Shown here: positions 9,196 through 20,038 of the stretch, piece after piece
How positions within the stretch are numbered: the stretch's first letter is position 1
Layout: every line of letters begins with the position of its first letter
Assembly (NCBI GenBank): GCA_036244855.1
Contig: BQKZ01000650.1
Coordinates: forward strand, 104,698 to 130,353
Reading direction: 5' to 3'
Length of the DNA stretch: 25,656 nucleotides
Source: Temnopleurus reevesii
Taxonomy: Eukaryota > Echinodermata > Echinoidea > Temnopleuroida > Temnopleuridae
Notes under the pieces: generated by a model
What the model saw: the letters and a program-made list of their open reading frames with translations, nothing else
What the model was told of the DNA's origin: nothing
Database searches by the model: none
Position numbers and translations under genes: made by a program

Positions 9196-9440
9196 CGTTA
9201 TTTTGAAGGTTTGTAGTATTCCAAAGGTTCGGAATGTCCGTTAATGAAGAAATTATACGACATGTTTGTTATTCCGAACGTTCGACACTCCCCCCAAATA
9301 AGTATATGATATGTTCATTAGTCAGTCATGCATGCCATGAAAGAGATTTGTTTTAGTGCAAATATTAAATAAGGATAATAATTCCGAAGCTTCGATAATC
9401 CCGATAAAGTTTGAGGCTCGTTATTTCGAAGGGATTGATC
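9196..9440. repeat. Degenerate TTATTCCGAAGGTTCG repeats
   Basis: Related copies occur near 9197 (GTTATTTTGAAGGTTTG), 9216 (AGTATTCCAAAGGTTCGGAA), 9268 (GTTATTCCGAACGTTCGACA), 9378 (ATAATTCCGAAGCTTCGATA) and 9419 (CGTTATTTCGAAGGGATTGA). The core TTCCGAA-x-xTTCG is itself near-palindromic. Spacing is irregular, so this is a decayed subrepeat field rather than a tight array. Confidence 0.55.
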
Positions 9441-10433
9441 ATCCCAAAAATGGTTCCTTTTTTCATCTCAAAATGATTTTTTTTCTTTGGTTTGCTGAAC
9501 CTTTGGAACGATTTAATGACGATTGTAAAAATGGTATTCAACTAGAAGACACAAATTAGAATTAATGACAAATTAAAAACGGAATGTGTTTTCAGAGCAT
9601 AGACGAGCGTGCAGAGAAGGGGAATGACTGGAAAAATGTTCCTTGTTTTGCGAACACATGGAATCAATTTTACTTTCAAACTATATATCGAACCTTCAGA
9701 ATAGCGAAACTGGTTTCATTTGAAGATAAACATTGTATGGAATCTTCAAAATAAATCACTGATCGACAGTGACGCAAGATAGTCGAGTGGCAATAGACCG
9801 GGTGCAGGCAAGATTTATTCAGCTAAGAAGAGTCACACTTTTTGATGGTCACATCGTGTAGAGATGTCGCCAATTGGTATTATGAAACTCAGTAAACTAC
9901 TGCTTCAGATATTAAAAAAATACGAACTGCCAAGGATAACTTATTGAACCTAGCACAAAATCGGCAGCACTAGGATCCAAGAAGACCGCAATGAAAGTAA
10001 ATACCACATTTTTATTTGCTCTTGAAATATGTTTAAATTAACATTCATTTGACAAAATTTTGAATAAATATAAGTAAAAAATACAAGCGATCTAATACCG
10101 CGTGGGGCAATGTTCAGTTTATACAGAATCATTGGTTGAAAATCATTTACATTGATTATAGTAAGTTGTATACAAGTCTTTTAGATTCTACCTGCATCTT
10201 AGAGTGCTTATTAAAAAGAAACAAAGAAATCTAACCCACATATGTGAATAATTTATCCAACCAATGAGTTTCAAGCTATTTCAAATCTGAAATGGGAAGG
10301 CACCATATTTCAAGGTGCCGTTTTTGTTGTTTTTTTAAAACAAAATTCATATGGAGTTGCAGTGTTAAAAGTTGACAAGGGTTTTAAAAAATTGGTATCA
10401 ACTGCTTTTTTCGCTGTCATTTTGGCCATCAAA
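9441..10433. other. Unassigned AT-rich stretch
   Basis: There is no exon with matched splice signals, no RNA gene and no transposon end. A short self-complementary piece near 10289-10310 (GGCACCATATTTCAAGGTGCC) is seen. Confidence 0.45.
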
Positions 10434-10836
10434 ATGGCCGCCCAAATGGCCAGATCACCTGTGATCAGTATTATTCTAAATCAGCGCCCCCAAAATGCCC
10501 GTACTTGCCAAGTTTCCTGCCCGGTATGAATAAACATTGCTTGTATAATACCATTGAATAAAAGTACTACTTTCTCATTCTTAGGTGGTCATCTTGGATT
10601 TTAAAATGGCGGCCATGTCAGTTAGCAGGTGACTGGCGATCTGCACCATTTTCAAACTGTGCTGCGACATTTCTTAATTTCCGAAAGTGCATTGCCAGAA
10701 AATGTCTCATTCTACTAATCTATTTGAGATAATGTGTATTAACAACTTTTATGGCCGTCCATCCAATGGCCAGATCATCAGTGACCTGTAATATTCTAAA
10801 TCAGCGCCCTAAATTTCCCTTACACTGCCAAATTTA
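10434..10836. repeat. Pair of ~82-bp direct repeats about 317 bp apart
   Basis: Copy 1 (10434-10515) and copy 2 (10751-10836) share ATGGCCGnCC, AATGGCCAGATCA, then ATTCTAAATCAGCGCCC and TGCCAA in the same order with small differences. The stretch between them contains AAAATGGCGGC (10603-10613) and other ATGGCC words. This may be a tandem duplication of a roughly 317-bp unit, or two arms of one element. Coding content is absent. Confidence 0.65.
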
Positions 10837-11049
10837 ACATTTCTGCACGATTTGGGCATATGTGACTCGCCAGATCAAAATGAGACACAAGTCGCAAGTC
10901 ATCGAACCGAGAAAATTGAGGTTTTAGTCATGAAGGTTGAAAAATATCAAATTATAAATTTTTATTGTGTTATGTCCATACACTATTAATCTATCATGTG
11001 TCAAAATTTCAAACCAAAATTCCAACGGAAAGAGTGGTAAAATTCGTTT

Positions 11050-11330
11050 TTTTAAGGGCACTTTTTTTTCGACGCCTTCAGATATGATGGATTTGATTTT
11101 GCCGCGTTCGGAGGTCATCGGCATCCGCTCCGCCCCTTACCGACCGCGCGACGCTCATTGGCTGCCGGATCAGGGAACGAAGGCTCATGAATATTCATGT
11201 TTTAACGATCTGCGTGGGTTCCAGCTTGAATTCACACGATCGCAAAGGACTCGCGATCTAGCATGACTTTTGTTTTAGTTATTATACAAGAAAGAAATTT
11301 CCCGGAACTCGGGCGAAATTGCGTTTTTTT
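11050..11330. other. CpG-rich promoter-like or repeat-derived patch
   Basis: This is a GC- and CpG-richer island in AT-rich surroundings, with CCGCGTTCGG, CCGACCGCGCGACG and ACGATCGCAAAGGACTCGCG. It carries an inverted CCAAT box (ATTGG at 11157-11161) and a POU-type palindrome 25 bp further on. No exon follows with convincing coding content. It may be the control region of a mobile element or an orphan promoter. Confidence 0.35.
11186..11199. promoter_or_regulatory. CATGAATATTCATG palindrome, POU-dimer (MORE-type) site
   Basis: The 14-bp perfect palindrome contains ATGAATATTCAT, which matches the ATG[AC]ATAT[GT]CAT pattern bound by dimers of POU-domain factors such as Oct-1 and Pit-1. The site, its symmetry and the nearby inverted CCAAT box are seen. 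Binding is inferred. Confidence 0.4.
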
Positions 11331-12161
11331 TAATATATATACAAATATATATAAATGTGTATTATATTTATCTTCCTTTTGCTGGCAGTTTTGTACTTGA
11401 CTTTTAATGAATGATAATCACTTAGTTATTTCGCGCTCGTAGAAAGAATGTTAATTGTCTTTATGGCGTGTAAATTTCCATGCGCATTCAATGAAAATAA
11501 TGATAGCAATTATATTTTTTATATTCTCCATTTTACTGAGTAGGTGGATTTATAACAACAATAATAGTTTTAGAACAAAATTATTTATAATTTATAATGT
11601 ACTTTATACAGAAGTTTCAAGGCGCAAGAAAAGAGGGGAAGTTTAAGGTAGACTGAATGATATCTCATTGTAAATACTGAATCAAACATTAATCAACTCA
11701 AATGTGTTATTTCGACTTTAGAATTACATTAAATCTTGAAGATGCTTGTTTCTTTATTTCCTACTCACACATGGACTAAACAAGTGGGGGGGAGCAAAGA
11801 TCCAGTGCTTTATAATATATCAATACATGCCTTTTAATACATGAGCAGTGCTTTTTTTCTACTTCTATGTATTCATTCCTTTTTTGCCGATTGGAATTGT
11901 CACTATGTTGTAAGAATCTTACAGTCTTACCTTGCCTAAAACACCTACTGCAGTGATACAGTAATAACAAATAAATATAAATGTTTGTAATAATATAGCG
12001 CTCGTTAGAAACATTCTGTGTTTGCGGCGGGGGTGGCAAATATCCCTGGTAACATTAGGGACATGCTTTTTAATTCTTCCCATATACCCCCGGTTATCAC
12101 GGGAGTGATAGTGTTAGGACGTTAGCATTCTAGGCAATGCTTCTATTGAACAGTCAGGTAT
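11331..12161. other. Unassigned AT-rich stretch
   Basis: TA-rich simple sequence occurs at about 11329-11370 (ATATATATACAAATATATAT). No coding, RNA or transposon feature is supported. Confidence 0.45.
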
Positions 12162-12166
12162 AAAAT

Positions 12167-12565
12167 CAGGCGCGCACCCAGGATTTTCATACCCGGGGGG
12201 CTGAGCCCAAATTTGGCGCCCCCACCCCTCCCCGCTAAGCTGACAAGCAAAATAAAAAATTTCCTTACCTCAAATTTGGCGCCCCCCGGGGGGCTGAGCA
12301 AAAATTTTGGTGCCCCCCCCTCCCCATCCCTCCCCTCCCGGCTGAGCTGTCAAGCAAAAAAGGTCATCAGCTTAAATTTGGCGCCCCCCCCCCCCCCTTA
12401 GCGCCCCCGGGGGGGCTGAGCACAAATTTTGCCGCCCCTGCACCTTTGGCGCCCCCTTATAAGCGCACTTAGTCAACAAATTTTGCCGCCCCCTTATCTC
12501 TGACCCGGGGGGCTGGCGCCCCCATAGCCCCCCCCCCTCATAGCCCCCCCCTAGTTGCGCGCCTG
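12167..12565. mobile_element. 399-bp GC-rich non-autonomous DNA transposon, hAT-like
   Basis: The left end CAGGCGCGCACCCAGG (12167-12182) and the reverse complement of the right end, CAGGCGCGCAACTAGG, match at 14 of 16 positions. AAAAT flanks both sides (12162-12166 and 12566-12570). Ends starting CAGGxG(C/G) with CCAGG-like continuation are typical of hAT elements. A 5-bp duplication fits a hAT subgroup, while the usual hAT duplication is 8 bp and the extra bases here do not match. The interior repeats AAATTTGGCGCCCCC and GGGGGGCTGAGC several times with long C and G runs. Apparent Pro/Gly-rich frames on both strands are products of these runs. Confidence 0.6.
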
Positions 12566-12570
12566 AAAAT

Positions 12571-14485
12571 GCATAGATATACAAAATATACAATATACAA
12601 AAAATAGAAATAAAAAGAAAATAAGGTAAAAGCGATGGCAAATATAATTAGGTGTTTTCTTAGTTGTTAATCCGTAAACGAAATTAAATTCGTAAGGTTT
12701 TTTAGGTAGTTGTTGCTTGATAAAAAAAAGTTATATACATTTTGCCCCATCCCATCGTTTAAATGCATTTCTGGATACTACATGACAAGCAAGCACCGTA
12801 GAAAATTGTCATAATTCTAAAAGCTGTGTTCATTCATCCGGAGAGTTCCGGGATCGATACGTAAAGCACTTCTATTAAGTGAACTTTTATTCTTTATACC
12901 AGACCCGGATCTTTCCATGTTATTGTTTGCGTTAAATGAATGCTATAATCCATCGCCTTCTTGGTGCGCGCTCATGTGTTCATTGTTCGACTTTTCCTTT
13001 AAGTGTTGCTATTCATAAGTAAATGAAAGGAAATAAACATAATAATACAACTAACGATCTTTTACGCTTGTAGGTTTCGTTATAAGATTGTGCGTATCAC
13101 ATTTGGACTTGAATACATCAATGCTTTCCAATTTGGCAATGCAGAAATTGCACCAACTTTTTTGCGGTGATTTATAACATTCCGATGTTTAAAAGGGGTG
13201 CCATTAATATGCATCGTCAACCCGTAGCAGGGTTGGATAGAGGAGGGGGGCACCCTTAATAATGGATCAACCTTTTGAACAAAAAAGAAATAATGATAAA
13301 AACGAAAAAATTGGAAACACACAAATCTGGTCCAGTAAGGTCCACCTCAGAAGAAAGAGGGAAATGCATCTTCAGAAAAATACAACTATAAAAAAAACAC
13401 ATGCATCATGAAAAAATAAAAAGTACCTCTTAAAAAAAAAACATTCATTTGACGTAACGTTTTTCCGTCGTTTATTAATTTTGTTATATGTTTTTTTTTT
13501 CTTTTGCCTTCTAATAGAGTTCTTCAAGCTTTTACCCCCGTGATTGATCCTTCACACATATGCTCACATCCCTAACTACCATTTTCATTAGCGATTAAAT
13601 AAGTTTGGGTCATGATATTAATAATAACAAACACAACGATATTACATGTCCGAATAAAAATAACGCTTCTAACAAGGATTATGATAGATAATGATATGAA
13701 AAGATAATAAAGGGTGATTGTGCAACGAAATATTACACAAACGAAATAGTGAGTAATCAAATGAGATATAATATTTTGTTAGTTTCGATACTATTTCAAA
13801 GACATTATCCCACAAGACGGAAATGATTAAGTATGAAATTAGCATAGCGTAGTCTATCTCCCTATATAGTTCGACTCGGGTGATTATATTTTCATAAATA
13901 GGAACTCCAAAAATTATCATGCACATTTTTCGTTACCAAAATAATCGTACTTGGTATTTAGGGCATAACGTGGAGAAGTATTAGATAATATAGCTGAAGT
14001 TTCATAGCATGACATAAACCTCGTCAGATGAACGAAGGAAAGGGAAGTATATTATCTGCGCATTTACATAAATCTCGTTAGAAACACTTTCTCTTATCTT
14101 GGATAAAAGACTGCATAAACTTTGTCAGACTTAGCCGTTTTTCATAATTTGGAATTCAAATTGCTCTCCACAAAGTGTCCTCATACTAGTTAATTCAAAA
14201 CTTCTTGATGAAAATATGTATACTTATCAAAATACTTTAAATTTGTGTATCACTTGTTTTTTTTTACTACTTAAATATTGTCTTTTGGACCATTTTTAAC
14301 CTAATTTGAAAAGAATTTTTAAGCCAAACATTTTGACAATTACTTTGCTTAAAACTTTGGGGAAGCAGAAAAGCGATTAATGCACACATTGCCCGAAGTA
14401 AAAGTTGCATTACTACATCAATCTTTATCCACACTGGATTTAATTACGTTAGTCGTCATTTCCAACAATTATTCATGCATTCATT
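12571..14485. other. Long AT-rich stretch with no supported gene
   Basis: All frames are short and lack splice-bounded coding character. A patch at about 13160-13260 is less AT-rich and includes a GGAGGGGGGCACCC run. A 10-base T run occurs at 13491-13500. No RNA gene was seen. Confidence 0.45.
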
Positions 14486-14545
14486 ATGTAAAGCGCTTTG
14501 AACCCGTTTTGGGATTGAGCACTACACAATCTTTGTGTAATACTA
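14486..14545 (+). repeat. Fragment resembling the 3' part of a SINE or MITE
   Basis: GTAAAGCGCTTTGAACCCG and TTGAGCACTACACAATCTTT resemble the AAAGCGCTTTGAGCAC...TATAAAT tail seen in many fish and invertebrate short retroelements. It is about 60 bp with no A or B box upstream, so it is only a fragment, and the resemblance is from memory. Confidence 0.3.
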
Positions 14546-14552
14546 ACATTAT

Positions 14553-14845
14553 TTCAAAAAGATTTGCGGTTGCACCATGTGGTGTGGGGTTATCTTTCAA
14601 GAAATAGTCCTGAAAAGGACTGAGCAAAAGCTCAAAAAAGATAAAAACACGACGTTCCGAGTAGACTTAACTGACTCATCCTCAGGTGAAGGAATCACTG
14701 GTAGGGGACCTTCGAGTGAAGAGCACTTGAAATCTACTCGGAACGTCGTGTTTTTATCTTTTTTGAGCTTTTGCTCAGTCCTTTTCGGGACTATTTCTTG
14801 AAAGATAACCCCACACCACTTGGTGCAACCGCAAATCTTTTTGAA
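14553..14845. repeat. Nearly perfect palindrome with 113-bp arms and a 67-bp loop
   Basis: Arm 1 (14553-14665) and arm 2 (14733-14845) are equal in length and reverse complementary at about 111 of 113 positions; the two mismatches fall near 14578 and 14611. The outer ends are TTCAAAAAG and CTTTTTGAA; the inner ends meet the loop at GAGTAGA and TCTACTC. Such identity implies recent origin, as in a foldback transposon or MITE. No clear duplication flanks it. A transcript across it would fold into one long hairpin. The open frames inside arise from the palindrome, with the same FKK and KRFAVAP residues appearing on both strands. Confidence 0.85.
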
Positions 14846-14889
14846 TGTTTACTACACCATGCAAGCTCTAGTTTTTCTTCACTAACATT

Positions 14890-14997
14890 ATTGTTTACTA
14901 TCATTATGATTATAATTATCATTATTATTATTATTGTCATTATGATTAATATTTTCATTAAAACTATTATCATTATCATAATTACAAGCACATTTTA
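14890..14997. repeat. ATT/ATC-rich microsatellite
   Basis: Imperfect ATT, ATC and ATG triplets (for example TATCATTATTATTATTATTG) run for about 100 bp. They explain the Ile-rich frames seen on both strands. Confidence 0.85.
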
Positions 14998-15145
14998 ATG
15001 CACAAATTTTGACCCATAATTCAAAATACAGTGTAGACCATGTGATTTAACGAAATAGTATTTTCATGAAAACATTCAAACTTGCATGACTCAAATTTTT
15101 CATTCAGATTCAAAATTTCCTTTCAAGTATTACTTTTTTCATTAC

Positions 15146-15345
15146 AGTCAAACCTGTCTTAGCGGCCACCTGTCTATAGCGGCCACCTGTCTATAGCGGC
15201 CACCTGTTTATAGTGACCAGTAAAAATTCCCCCCCGAGAAAAATACAGTGTTATAGACCCTGTAAATAGCGGCCACCTGCCTAACGCGGCCAGCGGCCAC
15301 CCATTTTGCATCCCTTGGTCAATAACTGGCCGCTTATAGCGGCCA
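15146..15345. mobile_element. pogo/Tigger-like terminal fragment with 17-bp tandem repeats
   Basis: The sequence begins ACAGTCAAACCTGTCTTAGC and continues with tandem 17-bp units GCGGCCACCTGTCTATA (three units, about 15162-15212), then looser copies to about 15295. It closes with a perfect 7-bp-arm palindrome, TGGCCGC-TTATA-GCGGCCA (15327-15345). CAGTCxAACCT starts are typical of pogo/Tigger (Tc1/mariner superfamily) ends. No transposase and no matching opposite end are present, so this is a fragment or solo terminal region. The superfamily is inferred from the terminal motif. Confidence 0.5.
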
Positions 15346-16826
15346 AAATATCAAGATTTTGACATTACTTCATGTCTAAAAGTTTGTATTTCTCGCGATG
15401 AAACAGCGTTTGTACCGACTCTCACTCAGTCAATAACAATTTCACACTCACCACCATCGCAATGACACACAATGATCACGGCATTCAAAGCCATTTTTCA
15501 GTTAAGAAATACCGCTTTGATAGATTATATCACGCTTAAACATCACAAAATGCCGACTATTTAGTATTTAACACCCCTATTTATCCCAAAACCGGGAGTT
15601 GTATTGTTTAATTTGGTTGAAAAGAACGATCTTCACACCTCGCGAACCCTTCGCTGCGCTCCATTGTTCTCTAATCCCTATTCATGATGACGATGATTGC
15701 GTCATACCAGAACAGGCTCGTTCAGCTAAATTCTTATTTTTAAATTTTTTCAAATTCTTTTATAATAAGAAAAAATATTTTTTAATAATAAAATAATATT
15801 TCACTGAAGAAAATAATTATTTTAGAATAAAAAATTAGCTTACGAACGAGAATTTTAATTTTCTTTATGCAAATAAAAGAATCTTTATGAACGAGGATCC
15901 AGACCCGGGAAATGCCTATAGAGTACACATGAGTAAATAATCTCCCATAGGCTTACGTGCAAAATGGCACCCAATCAGACATTGATTAAAATAGAACCTA
16001 TCGATAGATTTTTTGTTAAATTACAGGGCGCGATCGAAATATCGCTTTCTTTTGAAAAATTTACTTTTCAGGGGCACTTTATCGGCTCAAAAAAAAGTTT
16101 TGGTGGCTGAAATGAGACTAACCGATAATTTAGCACCACGCCCACAACAAATCTCGGAAATGGTCTTAGGATATAAAATGTTCCATAGATAGCCCCAAAA
16201 GTTCAGAAATTCTCCAGAATGAAAAAATAATTAAAGAATATAATTTACGACGTAATTTCATTACATTTACACCGACCCCAGACATTATTTTCTTATCAAT
16301 ATGACATTCTAAAGCATTATATTATTATGCAAATTTACCTACGCCTTCCCGAAATCCATTGCGAGCAACCGTAGAGTGTGAAACCTATAAAAGATGAAAC
16401 TTTTGCTCACAAAGGCAGTATCCATACTTTCCACCAATCAGCACGCACCGACAATCATCGCTCGCCAGTTTTCTTCAAGTTTTCCAAGTTTGCAATCTCT
16501 TATATGTTCAAGCTTTATTTCTTTATTTCAACATTCTTTTTTAAACAAAGATATAAAAAAAGTAATAGACAGACATAGCATTACATTTAATTGTAAAAGG
16601 ATCAAACAATCTGCAAACGTCTTTTTACAAAACAATAAATAATTTTGTCTAAAACATAATGAGTCTAAGCTTTTTAATAAAGAAATAAGATAAATGTAAA
16701 AATAAGAATAAAAAAAAAATATTAAAGTGTAAAGCAAGCAATGTACATAATACACTTGTGACTGCATTCAGAATCATGATTGATACATAAATTTATGCAT
16801 CCGTTTCATGTTATGAAAATTCAAAA
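15346..16826. other. Unassigned stretch with isolated promoter-like words
   Basis: It contains an octamer ATGCAAAT (16327-16334) and TATAAAAG (16386-16393) 52 bp apart, followed by CCAATCAG (16434-16441). No histone, snRNA or other recognisable product follows. The two frames opening at 16378 and 16394 look non-coding. Bases 15900-16150 are somewhat GC-richer and include a CpG-containing GGGCGCGATCGAAATATCGC. Confidence 0.4.
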
Positions 16827-16872
16827 TGGCCGCCAACCTGTCTATAGTGGCCACCTGTCTATAGTGGCCACT
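16827..16872. repeat. Second locus of the 17-bp CCACCTGTCTATAGTGG repeats
   Basis: ACCTGTCTATAGTGGCC occurs twice in tandem with the same 17-bp period as at 15162 and in the same orientation. It is therefore not the inverted partner end of that element but another copy of the same terminal family, about 1.67 kb away. Confidence 0.6.
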
Positions 16873-19195
16873 TTTGCTGTTTCCCTTCGCAAGTAGGCTA
16901 TTCACAACATTAGAGATCCTATAAAACTTATCAAAAATTTTTCATTATATTCAGAATTTTTTATGTTCAAGTGAAACATTGAAGGTTGACATGGATCTTG
17001 TGAATTCAAGCAAATGTGTCAGAGTCAAAAGGTCAAAGAGGTCAAGTGATCTTCCACGTTTGATTTCTGTCTCTAGATTTCGTAAGATTCCTGCTTCTGT
17101 AAGAACTATGAACTAAAATGACTGAGATGTTCTCTATCTGTATCCAAGAGGTGTAGAGCTGCTGTATTCATTTCAACAGAAGCTGCATGAATTGTAAATG
17201 TTGCAATGAATCAAGATCTTTGGTGAGAATGAGATAACATTGCGCACATTCAAAAAGTCCAAAGAGGTAACAAAGCTAAAATATGATAAAAAATCATGAC
17301 TTTGGCGGACATTTAGATTGTGAATTCAGGAAGAAAGATATTAGTGTGTGTGTAATTTACATTTGCTGTATTATTTTTGCTGTTGATCATTTTTTTAAAG
17401 AATTGCATATTAGGAAATACAGATTCTTATCACAAAGATTACAAAAATGTAATCTTCTTAAAAGAAGAATCTTTTAAAAATGGTATTATTCAACAGGAGT
17501 AAAAGAATCACATGAGCGGAATTTTTTTAGAAAAAAATAGCCAAACAAACGAGAACGTTATGAATATTTGAATATTTAGAAAAATAGCAACTGTTGACGT
17601 CAAATGTACACAATTGACCATTCATCATATTCATACCAGACCAATGCTATAAATGTTACTTTCCCCCCCCAAAAAAAAATATGATTTCTTTACAACTATA
17701 ACTATATGTGATGGCCATATAGACCCCCTATCTGCATGTTTACACTAAATACAAATTTTGTATTTTCAGTAGAAATGATGAATTTTGGACCATAAACATA
17801 CAGATGAAAAGATCAATAGTAGTGCACCCATGACGCATCAAATTGTCTACATGTCTGAAAATGTTCACTGAATGTTCAAATCATTAAACAATTCAGAACT
17901 TTGTTATTACCTGTCCGATTTTCTTTCATTTTTTTGTTCTGCTCACCAGATTTTCTACCCCTGTTAGAAAATTATATTTTTGCTAGACCCTTCTTAAAAT
18001 ATAGTTTGTGCTATCTAGGTTTCAATATTTTTCTTAAACAATATGAGTAAATGGGGGAGGAGGTTAATTTGAAGTTATTGATTCCTGTGTTCCTTGATCT
18101 ATCACAAATCTGCTGAATTTGCAGCCATAAAAAGAATTGCTAAAATGGTAAAGAATCAAACTAAAATTAAACTGTTTCAGCCGATTCAATGCTTATTATT
18201 CTAATTTTAGAAATCACCTGAATTTTATAAGGTCACTGGTCCTGGCATATCTGAGGTACACAACAAGTTGTAAGCAGTTGCCGTAATGTGTGCAAATGTA
18301 GTTTTCTACCCTTAACAAGTGCAAAAATGTAGAAACAACTCAATGCATCCTTATGATTTTTGAGAATTCCTTTTTTTTAATCTTCAACACAAGTACCAAA
18401 AGTAGGCAAATTGTCTTTATGATTATTTACCTCCTTTCTTTTCAAATCAACATAACCACCTCCGATTTTTCAATCTTTCAAAATAAGATCTTTATGCAAC
18501 TTAGATATTCAAGAATACCTTTAATACCTGCAAAATTGACCATGAATGAAGTGACTCACAACTTTCTATTTGGTGGAGAAAAAAAACAAAAACATTAAAC
18601 CTCTTGATCTTTGTCATGAAAAAGACGTAACTCATTTCTCAACCTTTAAAGAAAATTCTAATAATAACTAAAATACATATTTCATTCAATCATTTGCTTT
18701 CCTTTGCTTTTCACATCTTAAAAATGCAGGGTCAACAAAATTTGTGTACCTGATGAAAAATGTTTACTTCTTTGTTTTTCCGCATACTTTAATCCTACTT
18801 TCGAAAAAAAGACCTCTTATCTTCCTTCTGTGAGTCTGTTATTTTTTTTTGTCACAAATATCAAAGTTTCATTAAGTTCCATTTTCATTGGCAACAGTTT
18901 TGAGCATCAAAGTGTACGTTGATAAACACTTCTATCTGCGTAAACTCTGTTCTGTTTTCCTTTCTTCATCTTTTTCCTTTGATGATGTAATTTTTGTTTA
19001 CGTTTGGTCCAGATTCCTTTCATTTCACTTTTCAGATGCAAAGCAGTTCCAAAACTTGATAGTCTTTAACTGAAACATTTTGTAAACTATTTTTCTTACA
19101 AATGTCATTGCACTAGTTATTAGTTATGTTTATACTAATATGACTTTTCCATGCTCACCCAAAACTGAGACTCTGCTTTACTTCCAAATATCTGC
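16873..19195. other. Long AT-rich stretch with no supported gene
   Basis: No splice-bounded exon or RNA gene was found. A 7-bp-stem hairpin, AGATTAC...GTAATCT, occurs near 17436-17455. Downstream of the L1-like ORF1 (lower coordinates, minus strand) an ORF2 endonuclease or reverse transcriptase would be expected in 17000-19195, but none is recognisable. Confidence 0.45.
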
Positions 19196-20038
19196 TTACT
19201 GACCCCCAACTGCACCTTCCAGATCATGATGGACCGCTTTACGTGTACTTGCTTCTGACACTTTCACGGCGTCTCCATCCGAAGTTTTCCCTCGAATATT
19301 CCCTTGTCTGCTGGCCTTTTCCAACAACTTCTTCTGGTTCTTCCTGTTGGAATATTTGCCATCAACAAAGAGTTTCCATGGTTCGACTCTTGAAAAGAAA
19401 GCAAGTCGTCCTTTACTTCTCGCTGCTTTCAAAGCCGGCACCTGCAGACGTCGTTCATCCCTTACTCTTTTTGGCAGATCGTCCATAATATAAAAAACAC
19501 TCCCCTTTAGTTTTGGGGCATTTCCCAAAACCGTCATCTTGTCACTGTATCGAAGGTACCTTGCTTTAATTGGGTATGGTTGCGTAGCTGCTGGGACTCT
19601 TTGTACCTGCTGATGTTCAATATTATTAATCTGTTCCTCATCAAGTTCAAGTTTATCCTTATAATATTCATTCACCACCTTGTCCGTATCTTCCTTCTCG
19701 TTTTTTTCCAGGATTCCCATAATTACAACATTTTCCCGGCATAAGTAGGCAGACAGTTATTCTATTTTATGTTCTCTTTTCAGTTGCTCATTTTCCATTC
19801 CATTTTCTACATTCTGCATCTCCTTTTTCAATTTTTCAGTTTCATCGGCTTGCCATTGCAACGAATCTGCAAAGTCCTACATTTTCCCATTAGTAGTCTC
19901 TGCATGTTGAGAGATTGTAACTTCTAATTTCGAAATTCGTTCAATCATCTTTGTCGTATGAGAGTCAAGAATTTTCTGGATCATCGGTAAAATGGTTGGG
20001 CTCTCCGGAGTGCTGAAAACCGGGCTTGTTGGAGTCAT
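19196..20038 (-). pseudogene. L1-like LINE ORF1 protein pseudogene
   Basis: Read from ATG at 20038 downward, one frame continues to the stop at 19196, broken only by TAG at 19879-19877 and TAA at 19759-19757. Order: an N-terminal MTPTSPVFSTPESPTILPMI; a coiled-coil part (KMIERISKLEVTISQHAET, then WQADETEKLKKEMQN); then RENVVIMGILEKNEKEDTD and YYKDKLELDEEQINNIE. These resemble the RRM domain of L1 ORF1 proteins (NxxI.GI.E). They are followed by PIKARYLRYSDKMTVL, KGSVFYIMDDLPKRVRDERR and a C-terminal domain ending with LFVDGKYSNRKNQKKL. This order matches the transposase_22/L1 ORF1 architecture, an RNA-binding chaperone of the retrotransposition particle. About 280 codons is usual for the family. 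Two stops and the missing ORF2 mark it as dead. Confidence 0.75.

Noticed and set aside
12213..12641. Pro-rich and Gly-rich proteins on opposite strands
   Set aside because: They are translations of C and G runs inside the GC-rich transposable element.
14577..14801. Lys/Ser-rich open frame across the palindrome
   Set aside because: It is produced by the inverted repeat and its loop; overlapping frames on both strands have the same origin.
16327..16642. Histone-type or snRNA promoter (octamer plus TATA) driving a small gene
   Set aside because: The TATA word lies immediately before the ATG at 16394, leaving no room for a leader, and the peptide matches no histone or known protein.
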